From: Humibacter sp. RRB41
GTDB lineage: Bacteria > Actinomycetota > Actinomycetes > Actinomycetales > Microbacteriaceae
Assembly: GCF_022761015.1 (NCBI RefSeq)
Contig: NZ_JAKWJQ010000001.1
Coordinates: 186,001-250,000, forward strand
Direction: 5' to 3'
DNA length: 64,000 nucleotides
How positions within the stretch are numbered: position 1 is the first letter of the stretch; each line of letters starts with the position of its first letter. The notes beneath the pieces were generated by a model. The model did no database searches and was not told the DNA's origin. It worked only from the letters and a program-made list of their open reading frames with translations. This document shows, in pieces, positions 18,143-26,142 of this stretch. Both the position numbers and the translations under genes were made by a program.

Positions 18143-18568
18143 ATGGCACTCGACCCTCAGTCACCACGCGAGATCGCGCAGTTCATCCGGGAGTGCGGGC
18201 GCGGCGTGGTGGCGACCGTGTCGCCGGAGGGGCATCCCGAAGCTGCACTCGTCGGCCTGGCGGCGCTCGACGACGGATCCATCCTCTTCAACAGTTTCAG
18301 CAGCACCCGCAAGATGGCCAATCTGCTGGCGCACCCGCGCATTGCTCTGGTCGTCGGAGTCGACGGCGCCGTCACAGTGCAGCTCGAAGGCGACGCGACC
18401 GTCACGCAGGGCGAATCGCGCGCTCGGTTCGCAGCGGAGTACGAGCGCCAGTCGCCCGGCTCGCGCGCGGCATCCGACACCATGTCGCTCGTCGTGGTGC
18501 GACCGAGGTGGGTCCGCGTGTACGACACGAGCCAGGAACGGCCGGTGGTGACCGAAGCGCCCTGGTGA
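18143..18568 (+). CDS. Pyridoxamine 5'-phosphate oxidase-like flavin-binding protein
   Basis: 141 residues of the PPOX fold: GVVATVSPEGHPEAALVG at about 21-38 and FNSFSSTRKMANLLAHPRIALVVG at about 50-73. Members bind FMN, F420 or haem and act as oxidoreductases or small-molecule binders. The cofactor cannot be told from sequence alone. It is followed by vanR after 57 bases but shows no functional link to the van genes. Confidence 0.8.
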   Translation: MALDPQSPREIAQFIRECGRGVVATVSPEGHPEAALVGLAALDDGSILFNSFSSTRKMANLLAHPRIALVVGVDGAVTVQLEGDATVTQGESRARFAAEYERQSPGSRAASDTMSLVVVRPRWVRVYDTSQERPVVTEAPW

Positions 18569-18585
18569 CGGCGACGGCGCCGACT

Positions 18586-18609
18586 GCGGTTTTCGATAGG
18601 CCGACGATA
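18586..18609 (+). promoter_or_regulatory. Candidate VanR operator upstream of vanR
   Basis: GCGGTTTTCGATA (18586-18598) continues to a second CGATA at 18605-18609. The two CGATA units are 11 bases apart, the spacing typical of OmpR/PhoB-family direct-repeat sites. The same 13 bases and the same spacing recur at 23227-23250 upstream of vanH. It ends 16 bases before the vanR ATG. Confidence 0.7.
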
Positions 18610-18625
18610 TGTGCCGGCTCCTAGC

Positions 18626-19330
18626 ATGGGGAGGGTGCGTGTCTTGGTGGTCGAGGACGAGCCTTATATGGCGGAGGCGATCCGCGACGGGCTGCGTCTG
18701 GAGGCGATCGCAGCCGACATCGCGGGCGACGGCGACACGGCTCTGGAGCTGCTGAGCATCAACGCCTATGACATCGCGGTTCTCGATCGCGACATCCCTG
18801 GGCCCTCCGGCGACGAGGTCGCCGAGAGCATCGTGGCCTCAGACAGCGGCATGCCGATTCTGATGCTGACGGCGGCGGATCGCATCGACGACAAGGCATC
18901 CGGATTCGAGCTCGGCGCCGACGACTACCTGACCAAGCCGTTCGAGCTGCGGGAGCTCGTACTGAGACTCAGAGCGCTCGACCGCAGGCGCGTGCACAAA
19001 CGGCCGCCCGTGCTCGAGATCGCCGGCTTGCGCGTGGACCCGTTCCGCCGCGAGGTCTACCGGGACGGCAGGTACGTCGCGCTCACCAGAAAGCAGTTCG
19101 CGGTGCTCGAGGTGCTCGCATCCGCCGGTGGTGGCGTCGTCAGCGCGGAGGAGCTGCTTGAACGGGCCTGGGATGAGAACGCCGATCCGTTCACGAATGC
19201 GGTGCGCATCACAGTCTCGGCACTGCGCAAGCGGCTCGGCGAACCATGGCTGATCGCCACGGTGCCGGGTGTCGGGTACCGCATCGACGTGCGACCGGCA
19301 TCCGCTGGCGAGGGAGCCGAGCATGACTAG
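18626..19330 (+). CDS. vanR: VanR-type response regulator, OmpR family
   Basis: 234 residues. The receiver domain (about 4-118) has the acidic pair E10/D11, the phospho-acceptor D54 in AVLDRDIPGP and the Lys of TKPF near 104. The carboxyl winged helix includes LTRKQFAVLEVLASAGGGVVS and VRITVSALRKRLGEP. The sequence is very like the actinomycete (Streptomyces-type) VanR rather than the enterococcal one, from memory of that family. ATG 18626 is chosen because a GTG at 18635 would abut its own purine tract. It overlaps vanS by eight bases. Confidence 0.9.
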   Translation: MGRVRVLVVEDEPYMAEAIRDGLRLEAIAADIAGDGDTALELLSINAYDIAVLDRDIPGPSGDEVAESIVASDSGMPILMLTAADRIDDKASGFELGADDYLTKPFELRELVLRLRALDRRRVHKRPPVLEIAGLRVDPFRREVYRDGRYVALTRKQFAVLEVLASAGGGVVSAEELLERAWDENADPFTNAVRITVSALRKRLGEPWLIATVPGVGYRIDVRPASAGEGAEHD

Positions 19331-20402
19331 GAAGCCCGGCGTGAGCGTTCGTCTGAAACTCACCCTCAGCTACGCGGTGCTCCTCATCGTCGCGGGTGCC
19401 CTGCTGCTCGCAGTGGTGTGGGTGTTCATCCTGCGCTACGTACCAGTGAACGCGATCAGCATTCCCGGATTCTTCATGCCGGGCCGCTACGACCTCTGGC
19501 GGGCATTCGCTCCTCCGGCCGCGGGGGCTCTGGTCTTTTTGCTGCTCTTCGGTCTGCTGGGCGGGTGGGTGCTCGCAGGCCGTATGCTCGCGCCGCTGAC
19601 CAGAATCACGGATGCCACGCGCAAGGCTGCCAACGGATCCCTTTCGCATCGCATCGAACTGGAGGGCCGGGCGGACGAGTTCCGCGAGCTCGCCGACAGC
19701 TTCGACGCCATGCTCGCTCGAATCGAGGCGCACGACGCCGAGCAGCGCCGGTTTGCGGCGAACGCGTCCCACGAGCTGCGCACGCCCCTGGCGGTCACGC
19801 AGACCCTGCTCGATGTCGCGAGAAGCGATCCGAACCGCGACACCGCCGAGCTCCTCGAGCGACTTCGGAACGTCAACGTCAGGGCGATCGAACTCACAGA
19901 GGCCTTGCTCCTGCTCAGCCGCGCCGAGCAGCGCTCCTTCGCCCGCGGCAAGGTCGACCTGTCGCTCGTCGCGGAAGACGCGTCGGAAGCCCTGTTTCCC
20001 CTCGCGGAGAAGAACGGCATCGCCATCGACACGTCAGGAGAAGCGGCGTTCGCCCTCGGCTCCTACTCGCTCGTGCTGCAGCTGACCACGAACCTCGTGC
20101 ACAACGCCATCGTCCACAACGTTCCGGAGCACGGCACTGTTCAGGTCCAGACGGCCACCGACGCCGGGTCGGCAGTGCTCACGGTCGAGAACACCGGGGA
20201 AATGCTCTCGCCGCAATTGGTGGCGACACTCACGGAACCGTTCCAGCGCGGCAGCGGACGCATCCGCAGCGACCATGCGGGCGTCGGCCTCGGACTGGCG
20301 ATCGCCAAGAGCATCGCCGAAGCGCACGACGGAACACTGACCCTCTCGCCGGTGGAGACCGGCGGTCTGCGCGTCACCGTGGAACTGCCGGCCGCTCCCT
20401 GA
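19323..20402 (+). CDS. vanS: VanS-type sensor histidine kinase
   Basis: 359 residues. Two membrane helices (about 13-35 and 64-84) flank a short outside loop of about 27 residues. A HAMP region follows, then the phospho-accepting His150 in ANASHELRTPLAV, the N box LTTNLVHNAIVHN and the G box GVGLGLAIAKS. The short external loop is a feature of Streptomyces-type VanS, proposed to respond to glycopeptide directly. It is translationally coupled to vanR and faces vanX, the last gene of the effector operon. Confidence 0.9.
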   Translation: MTRKPGVSVRLKLTLSYAVLLIVAGALLLAVVWVFILRYVPVNAISIPGFFMPGRYDLWRAFAPPAAGALVFLLLFGLLGGWVLAGRMLAPLTRITDATRKAANGSLSHRIELEGRADEFRELADSFDAMLARIEAHDAEQRRFAANASHELRTPLAVTQTLLDVARSDPNRDTAELLERLRNVNVRAIELTEALLLLSRAEQRSFARGKVDLSLVAEDASEALFPLAEKNGIAIDTSGEAAFALGSYSLVLQLTTNLVHNAIVHNVPEHGTVQVQTATDAGSAVLTVENTGEMLSPQLVATLTEPFQRGSGRIRSDHAGVGLGLAIAKSIAEAHDGTLTLSPVETGGLRVTVELPAAP

Positions 20403-20416
20403 GCGCCGGCCGCTCG

Positions 20417-20469
20417 CTCGGTGCCCACCGCTTCCTCGGTGCCCACCGCTTCCTCGGTGCCACCGCTTC
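20417..20469. repeat. 18-base tandem repeat between vanS and vanX
   Basis: CTCGGTGCCCACCGCTTC at 20417-20434 and 20435-20452, and a copy lacking one C at 20453-20469. Each unit contains CGGTG...CACCG and can form a small hairpin. The tract fills the gap between the convergent vanS and vanX stops and touches the vanX TAG, so it may also serve as a terminator. Confidence 0.8.
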
Positions 20470-21078
20470 CTAGGTGATCGGAAAGTCGAAGTAGGTATCG
20501 GGATGCGGCTCGTTCCGCAGCGTGTAATGCCACCACTCCGCCGGATACGAACGGAATCCGCTCTCCTCCATGATCGAGCGAAGCCGCAGCCGGTTCTGAG
20601 CCTCGACCTGCGGGATGCCGTCGGCGCCGTGATGCGACACCGAATCCATCAGGTCGTGGTCGCCGCCCATCGCCGCCAACTCGCCGGTCGCCTTGCGATA
20701 GAGCGTCAGGTCGACGGTGCCGCCTCGGCTGTGCCCGGACTTCGCTGCCACGTATCCGAGGTCGAACATCTGGGCCCGTTCGATGTTCGGATAGTGCCGC
20801 GGCTTGGTGCGGCCGTCCTCCGGCTGCCTCGACCACAGCACGAAGTCGTCGACGGCGCGTTGCGGGCGATAGGCATCCCAGATCAGAAGCCCGAAGCCGT
20901 GCGACGCGGCTTCGTCGCGTGCACGCTCGAGGGCTTCACCCAGCGCCCTGGTGCCGACGATCCGGTTGGCCAGGTACCCGTCGACGGGCCGGCCGGTGAA
21001 GTTGTCCCAGGTGGCGTACTTCGCATCCCAGCGGATGCCAGGGAGCTGCTCGTCCAGATACACGAATTCGTTGTTCAT
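20470..21078 (-). CDS. vanX: D-Ala-D-Ala dipeptidase VanX
   Basis: 202 residues, the same length as characterised VanX. It removes D-Ala-D-Ala so that only D-Ala-D-Lac enters the cell wall. The zinc ligands H116, D123 and H184, the general base E181 and R71 all fall at the canonical VanX positions: SGHSRGGTVDL, EWWH and DAYRP. No signal peptide is present, which fits the cytoplasmic VanX rather than VanY. Its ATG overlaps the vanA stop (ATGA). Confidence 0.97.
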   Translation of the reverse strand: MNNEFVYLDEQLPGIRWDAKYATWDNFTGRPVDGYLANRIVGTRALGEALERARDEAASHGFGLLIWDAYRPQRAVDDFVLWSRQPEDGRTKPRHYPNIERAQMFDLGYVAAKSGHSRGGTVDLTLYRKATGELAAMGGDHDLMDSVSHHGADGIPQVEAQNRLRLRSIMEESGFRSYPAEWWHYTLRNEPHPDTYFDFPIT

Positions 21079-22115
21079 CGGCCCCGCTCCCGGGTGGCGA
21101 AGGAGATCAGCCGGTCGAGGATCTCTGCCAGCGGGATGCCGGCAGCGGCCATCATGCGCGGGTAGCGGCTGTACGACGTCATGCCGGGAAAGGTGTTGAC
21201 CTCGTTCAGCACGACGTCTCCGTCTGCCTTCAGAAACATGTCGACGCGCGCCAGCCCGCGGCATCCGAGCGCCCGATAGACGGTCCGTGCCGTCTGCTGC
21301 ACGAGGAGACGAGCCTCCGTGGAGATCTCGGCGGGAACGACGATCATCGAGTTCTCGGAGCGGACTTCCGGCTCGTCCTCCTGATGGATGCGGAAGAAGC
21401 CGTGCGACAAGCGGATCTGGTCCACCTCGCCGACGATCAGTTCGGTGTCGCCTTCGAGCACGGCGCACCCGACCTCGCTGCCGACGACCGCCTCCTCGAT
21501 CAGGATCTTGGAGTCGAACCGGCTGGCGGCATCCACCGCGCGAGGCAGGTCTTGTTTGGCGTCGACGCGACTCACGCCGAACGAGGACCCGGAGCGCGCC
21601 GGCTTGACGAAGACGGGATAGGACATGCGGACCGCGTCGACGTGGCCGTCGGCGGTGATGGTCCAGAAGTTCGGGGTGGCGATGCCAGCGCTTCTCGCGA
21701 CGAGATAGGTGAGCGACTTGTCCATGGACAGGGCGGAGCTTTGGATGTCGCAGCCGACGTAGGGGATCCCGGCGAGTTCCAGCAGTCCTTGGATTGCGCC
21801 GTCTTCGCCGAACCTGCCATGCAGGACGGGGAGCACCACGTCGAGACGGATGATCGCGGTGCGGTCGCCCTCGTCGACCAGCAGACCGTGCACGGCTCGG
21901 TCGGGCGACAGCGTCACCGGACGGCATCCGCTGCTCTCCCAGTCGGGACCTGGACTCTCGCAGAGCTTCCACTCACCGTGCGTCGTGATCCCGACATAGA
22001 ACGGTTCGTACTTCGCGAGATTCAGATTGCGTGCAACCTCGTGCGCTGACTTTACGGAGACGGGGTGCTCTTCGGATGCGCCGCCGAAGACGATCGCGAC
22101 CTTCGCTTTAGGCAT
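21075..22115 (-). CDS. vanA: D-alanine--D-lactate ligase VanA type
   Basis: 346 residues. ATP-grasp ligase that makes D-Ala-D-Lac. VanA-type marks are the opening VAIVFGGASEEHPVSVKSAHE, VGCDIQSSALSMDKSLTYLVA, FVKPARSGSSFGV, VVGEVDQIRLSHGFFRIHQE and NEVNTFPGMTSYSRYPRM. The omega-loop region (VGEVDQIRLSHG) matches D-Lac ligases, not housekeeping Ddl, where a Tyr-containing motif is expected. It overlaps vanH by eight bases and vanX by four. Confidence 0.97.
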   Translation of the reverse strand: MPKAKVAIVFGGASEEHPVSVKSAHEVARNLNLAKYEPFYVGITTHGEWKLCESPGPDWESSGCRPVTLSPDRAVHGLLVDEGDRTAIIRLDVVLPVLHGRFGEDGAIQGLLELAGIPYVGCDIQSSALSMDKSLTYLVARSAGIATPNFWTITADGHVDAVRMSYPVFVKPARSGSSFGVSRVDAKQDLPRAVDAASRFDSKILIEEAVVGSEVGCAVLEGDTELIVGEVDQIRLSHGFFRIHQEDEPEVRSENSMIVVPAEISTEARLLVQQTARTVYRALGCRGLARVDMFLKADGDVVLNEVNTFPGMTSYSRYPRMMAAAGIPLAEILDRLISFATRERGR

Positions 22116-23187
22116 TCGGAGTTCCTTCGAATTCGAGGCAGTTGAGGAGGGTGTTCTGCACGATGTCGCTCAGGGCGTGATCCGTGTAGTACGCGGTGTG
22201 CGGGGTGATCATCACGTTCGGGAGTCGCTGAAGGCGCAGGAACAGTTCGCTGTCGATCGGGTCGTGGCTGTGGTCGGTGTAGAAGATGCCTTCCTCGTCC
22301 TCGACGACATCCAGCGCGGCGCCTCCCAACCTGCCGCTCTCCAACTCCGACACCAGCGCCTCGGTGTCGATGAGGGGCCCCCGCCCCGTGTTGATGACGA
22401 ACGCTCCGGGCTTCAGGAGCCCGAGCCGCGTGCGGTTCAGCAGATGTTTCGTCTCGTCGTTGAGCGGCGTGTGCAGGGTCAGGATGTCGCTCTGCCGCAA
22501 CAGCTCGTCGAGCTCGCCGTAGTCCGCTGAGACCTTGGAAGGTCGGTCGAAGGCCAGCACGCGGCATCCGAAACCCTGCAGTCTGTCGATGACCGCCGAG
22601 CCGATGCGTCCCGTTCCGATGACTCCGACGGTCAGGTCGCGGAGCTCCCTGCCGCGAACCGGCTGCAGTCTGAAGTCGTGGGCCTCGGCGCTGGTGACGG
22701 TCGATCGCGCGTTCCGCACGGCCATCAGCATGAGCATCAGCGTGTAGTCGGCGACGCTGTCGGGCGAGTATGCGACGCCCTCGACCGCGACGCCGAGGCT
22801 GCGCGCGAAGTCGACGTCGATGTGATTGTACCCGGTGCTTCGGGTCGAGATGTATGAGACGCCCACGTCACTGAGCGCGCGAAGCGCGGGATTCGTGATG
22901 CGGGTCTTGTGGCCGACGCTGATGCATCGGTTCCCGGTCGCGAACTCGGCGGTGGACTCGGATGCCGCCGCCTCGGTGATACTGAGCTCGACGCCGAAGC
23001 GGGGCGCGACCTCACGAAACAGGGCGGCCTCGTCCGGCTCGCATCCGTACAGGGATATCCCGACGCGTCGCGCGAGCGCTTGCGTCGTGCCCCGGGCGTC
23101 GCTGTGGCTCCATTCAGGTACGGCGGACCGTGGTGGCGACGTGCGGACGTGCCATGAGGTTGTTCGTGGTTGCTTGCTGCCGGCCAT
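22108..23187 (-). CDS. vanH: D-lactate dehydrogenase VanH
   Basis: D-2-hydroxyacid dehydrogenase that reduces pyruvate to D-lactate for VanA. The core shows SLYGCEPDEAALF, SVGHKTRI, YISTRSTGYNHID, the NAD motif GVIGTGRIGSAVI, FVINTGRGPLIDTEAL and the catalytic His in TPHTAYYTD. No ATG, GTG or TTG lies in frame near the conserved start, so the reading begins at ATG 23187 and gives a 42-residue leader (359 residues in all) with no signal-like character. First gene of the vanHAX operon. Confidence 0.92.
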   Translation of the reverse strand: MAGSKQPRTTSWHVRTSPPRSAVPEWSHSDARGTTQALARRVGISLYGCEPDEAALFREVAPRFGVELSITEAAASESTAEFATGNRCISVGHKTRITNPALRALSDVGVSYISTRSTGYNHIDVDFARSLGVAVEGVAYSPDSVADYTLMLMLMAVRNARSTVTSAEAHDFRLQPVRGRELRDLTVGVIGTGRIGSAVIDRLQGFGCRVLAFDRPSKVSADYGELDELLRQSDILTLHTPLNDETKHLLNRTRLGLLKPGAFVINTGRGPLIDTEALVSELESGRLGGAALDVVEDEEGIFYTDHSHDPIDSELFLRLQRLPNVMITPHTAYYTDHALSDIVQNTLLNCLEFEGTPNA

Positions 23188-23226
23188 GCGATCCAGTCAA
23201 GACAGCGGGGTGTTGCGACGAGGTAT

Positions 23227-23250
23227 GCGGTTTTCGATATGGCGGCGATA
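23227..23250 (+). promoter_or_regulatory. Candidate VanR operator in vanH/phosphotransferase promoter gap
   Basis: GCGGTTTTCGATA (23227-23239) followed by CGATA at 23246-23250, again with 11-base spacing. Read on the minus strand it is TATCG-N6-TATCGAAAACCGC ending about 40 bases before the vanH ATG, with CATACC just downstream as a possible -10. It also lies 60 bases before the plus-strand phosphotransferase gene. Confidence 0.7.
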
Positions 23251-23310
23251 CACCTTCAGCGGCTCTGCTCAGTCGCAGGAGCGGGAGTGGCAGCGCGATA
23301 CCGTCGAGAG

Positions 23311-24258
23311 GTGGAACCCCGGGAGCGCGCGGAAGCGATAGCGAACACCCTGGATATCGTCGCCACTCGCATAGCCGAGCTGCCGGGCGGCAACCAGAAC
23401 CATGTCATTCGTGTGATCGGCGAAGGTCGCGACGTGGTCGTGCGATTCGCGAAGGCCCCGGAACGTACGGGCGATCCGTTCGACGTCGAGGAGTGGTGCC
23501 TGAAGGCGGTGGCGCAGGTGGGCATCCGCAGCTCCAGGGTCGTTTCGCGCGGGTGGCTGGCAGAGGTCTCGTACCTTGCTGTCGAATACGTCGACGGCGT
23601 CACCGCATCACCGGACGACCCGGAGGCCTGGCGCGCGCTTGGTCGATTCGCGACCGCGCTCGCACGAGTGGACGTCTCGAACGCACCCGATGCGCTGTTC
23701 CCCCGGTTCGGTCGCGATCTCGACGCAGCGTGGCGGGCCCACCTCGATTACAACCGGGCGGCGCTCGCCGACGGCGATCCGCTCATCGACCTCGGTGTCT
23801 ACGAACGTGATCGACAGGACCGATTGCAAGCCATGCTCGCCTCGCTCCAGCGGCGGACTCTTGTGCAAGGCCTCGTGCACGGTGACATGTCGACGCGAAA
23901 TCTTGTCGCGGATCGTGACTACACCCTGATCGATTGGGGATCGGCTCACGTCGGGCCGACTCCTTGGAGCGACCTCGAGCAGATTCATCGTTGGAAGCTG
24001 CTCGACGACCAGGAATCGCCGGTCAGCGACAGGGCATGGCGCGAGGTGCTCGCGGGGGCGGGCGTGGCTGAGGCCGAGGCCGAAGCCGAAGCCGAGGCCG
24101 AAGCCGAGGCCGAAGCCGAGGCCGAAGCGATGCTCAACGAGCTTGCCGTTCTGAATGCGCTGGATGTCGTCAGATGGGCCATCGACGTTCGGCCGGATCG
24201 CCTTCAGGAGATCGTCGGCCGCTCGGCGCGTGTGTTGTGGCGCGTGCTTCACGGGTAG
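23311..24258 (+). CDS. Aminoglycoside-phosphotransferase-like kinase with Glu-Ala repeat
   Basis: 315 residues. The kinase-like fold is shown by GGNQNHVIRV (nucleotide loop), VVVRFAK (Lys), the catalytic loop VHGDMSTRNLV near 193 and the metal-binding Asp in LIDWGSAH. Such proteins phosphorylate antibiotics, choline, sugars or other small molecules; the substrate is unknown. Residues about 253-273 are roughly ten Glu-Ala repeats, inserted before the last helices. The GTG at 23311 is uncertain; ATG 23239 is also open but lies inside the operator. Divergent from vanH. Confidence 0.75.
   Translation: MEPRERAEAIANTLDIVATRIAELPGGNQNHVIRVIGEGRDVVVRFAKAPERTGDPFDVEEWCLKAVAQVGIRSSRVVSRGWLAEVSYLAVEYVDGVTASPDDPEAWRALGRFATALARVDVSNAPDALFPRFGRDLDAAWRAHLDYNRAALADGDPLIDLGVYERDRQDRLQAMLASLQRRTLVQGLVHGDMSTRNLVADRDYTLIDWGSAHVGPTPWSDLEQIHRWKLLDDQESPVSDRAWREVLAGAGVAEAEAEAEAEAEAEAEAEAEAMLNELAVLNALDVVRWAIDVRPDRLQEIVGRSARVLWRVLHG
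24068..24127 (+). repeat. Six-base coding microsatellite (Glu-Ala)
   Basis: About ten copies of GARGCC, mixing GAG and GAA for Glu and always GCC for Ala, inside the phosphotransferase gene. The unit length keeps the reading frame, so copy changes would lengthen or shorten the helix without breaking the protein. Confidence 0.9.
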
Positions 24259-24459
24259 TGCGAGGGATGCCTCGCCGGTGTGCGACGCCACGGTTCTGGC
24301 ACCTGCACATCACGGAGGGCGTGGCGCCGGTCGGAACGCACGACGGCCGGGTCGTCCGTGCCGCGTGGCGGGACGGTGTACTCCCCTCCTGGCGAGCACT
24401 TGCACTGCGCCACCGCGGAGAACTCCATAGAGCATTGCAGCGTAGGCCGGGTCGGGGCT

Positions 24460-26142
24460 TCAGCTTCGCAGGATGATGTCGAGTGCCCGATCGAGCCGGG
24501 TCAGCGATGCGGCACCGTACCCGAGCACGAGACCGTTGAGCGCTGTGGCGGGAGAGACCGCGTAGTTCGCGAGCTCCTCGACGAGGATGCCATCGCGCGC
24601 CAGTCGCGTGCGCATGCTCGCGGCATCCGGCAGCGGAGTGGGTATCGGCGCGGCCGTGTCGTCGGGCCGCGGCACGGAGACGTCGCCTGGCAGCGGCCAC
24701 ATCAGCACGGCGTGCAGTCCGCCGGCAAGGGCGCGTACTTGGAGTCCCGGGATCGCAGCGTCGGCGAGCCGCGTCGCGATCCGATCGCGCCGGTGCACGT
24801 AGTCGCGGCGCACCCGGCCGAGGTGGCGGCGGAGTGCGCCCGTGCGCATCAGGTGAGCGAGCGCCTGCTGCGCGACCTCGGACACTACGGGGCCGCGGGC
24901 GGCGCGGGCCCGCGTGAGGGCATCCGCGAACCGCGCGCCGATGTGCTCGCCGCCCCTGCGCTCGCCGCGTTCGTCCTTCTGGCCGCTGGTGTCGGGCGGT
25001 CCACTGGTGTCGGGCGGTCCGCTGGAGCCCGGCATCGCGGCGGCGGGCAGCACCATGTAGGCGCACCGGAGTCGCGGGTCGAGGATCTTCGAGAAGCCGC
25101 CGAGGTGCAGCACCACGCCCTCCATGTCGAGGGATGCCAGTGCCGGCATCGGAACACCGCGGTGACGGAACTCGGAGTCGTAGTCGTCCTCGATGACGAC
25201 GACCTGGTTCGCACCCGCCCACTCCAGCAGTCGTCGGCGGTGGGAGACCGGCATCACGGAGCCGAGCGGATACTGGTGCGTCGGCGTCACCATCACCGCG
25301 TCGGGGAGGCCGCGCTCGCGGGAGACGGCTTCGAGGCGATCCAGATCGAGACCCTCGTCGGTGACGGGGATGCCGACCAGCTCGCCGCCGGAGCCGAGAA
25401 TCGCGCGGCGGCCGGAGCGGTAGCCGGGGTCCTCGACCGCGAAGCGCGGGGTGCGTTGGTGAAGTGTGCGAAGGGCATCTGTCACCAGCGACAGCGCCTC
25501 GGACGTGCCGGCGGTCACGATCACCCGCGACGGGTCAGGGACGAACCCTCGCGTGAGGCCGAGCGCGGCGACCTGCTCGCGTAGCAGGGCCGTACCGAAC
25601 GGGTCGCTCAGCGCGTTGGTCAGCGGGAGTTCGGCAGCGGCGCGCCAGGCCGCGCGCCAGTCGCGGGCTGGGAAGGCCGTGACCGCTGGGATACCGGGGC
25701 GCAGGTCGATGGGCGGGCTCATGGGCGGGCTTGTGGTCGGGCTCGTGGTCGTGGTCGTGCTCGTGCTCGGGCTCGTGCTTGTGCTTGTGCTTGTGCTTGT
25801 GCTTGTGCTCGACCTTGCACTTGTGCTCGTGTCAGTGGGTGGTGGAATGGTCCTCGGCGCTCGAGGTGCTCCGCCCTGGGTTGCGTTCGATCCGGCGTGC
25901 GCCGCGACACCGATGGAGACGTCCGACACCACTCGCGCAACGGCGCCCTGGCGGGTGCGGATGTACCCCTCGCCGTCGAGTTGTTCGTAGGCGGCGACCA
26001 CGGTTCCCCGCGCGACACCGAGTTGTACGGCGAGCGAGCGCGTCGAGGGCAGTGCGTCCCCGGCATGCAGCGTGCCGGAATGCACCATCTCGCGGACGCG
26101 ACTTGCAACATCAGCGACTTTTCCGGACTGGTCCACTCGCAT
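24460..26142 (-). CDS. MocR/PdxR-like regulator (GntR HTH plus aminotransferase domain)
   Basis: 560 residues. A GntR winged helix (about 5-72: LHAGDALPSTRSLAVQLGVARGTVVAAYEQL) is joined by a Thr/Ser/Pro-rich linker (about 100-145) to a fold-type I aminotransferase domain with the PLP-binding Lys in HLGGFSKILDPRLR. MocR regulators sense pyridoxal phosphate or amines. The start at 26142 is chosen over an open extension to 27084 because the HTH begins here and TGGTCCA boxes surround it. The divergent PPOX-like gene is its likely target. Confidence 0.88.
   Translation of the reverse strand: MRVDQSGKVADVASRVREMVHSGTLHAGDALPSTRSLAVQLGVARGTVVAAYEQLDGEGYIRTRQGAVARVVSDVSIGVAAHAGSNATQGGAPRAPRTIPPPTDTSTSARSSTSTSTSTSTSTSPSTSTTTTTSPTTSPPMSPPIDLRPGIPAVTAFPARDWRAAWRAAAELPLTNALSDPFGTALLREQVAALGLTRGFVPDPSRVIVTAGTSEALSLVTDALRTLHQRTPRFAVEDPGYRSGRRAILGSGGELVGIPVTDEGLDLDRLEAVSRERGLPDAVMVTPTHQYPLGSVMPVSHRRRLLEWAGANQVVVIEDDYDSEFRHRGVPMPALASLDMEGVVLHLGGFSKILDPRLRCAYMVLPAAAMPGSSGPPDTSGPPDTSGQKDERGERRGGEHIGARFADALTRARAARGPVVSEVAQQALAHLMRTGALRRHLGRVRRDYVHRRDRIATRLADAAIPGLQVRALAGGLHAVLMWPLPGDVSVPRPDDTAAPIPTPLPDAASMRTRLARDGILVEELANYAVSPATALNGLVLGYGAASLTRLDRALDIILRS
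25778..25807. repeat. Hexamer repeat encoding Ser-Thr linker of MocR
   Basis: Five copies of CTTGTG on the plus strand, within a longer CTCGTG/GTCGTG-like tract from about 25743, code the alternating Ser-Thr stretch of the linker. Changes in copy number would alter linker length between DNA-binding and PLP domains without a frameshift. Confidence 0.85.

Noticed and set aside
20417-20469. Possible extension of vanX into the repeat
   Set aside because: The TAG at 20470-20472 directly follows the conserved VanX end at residue 202, the canonical length.
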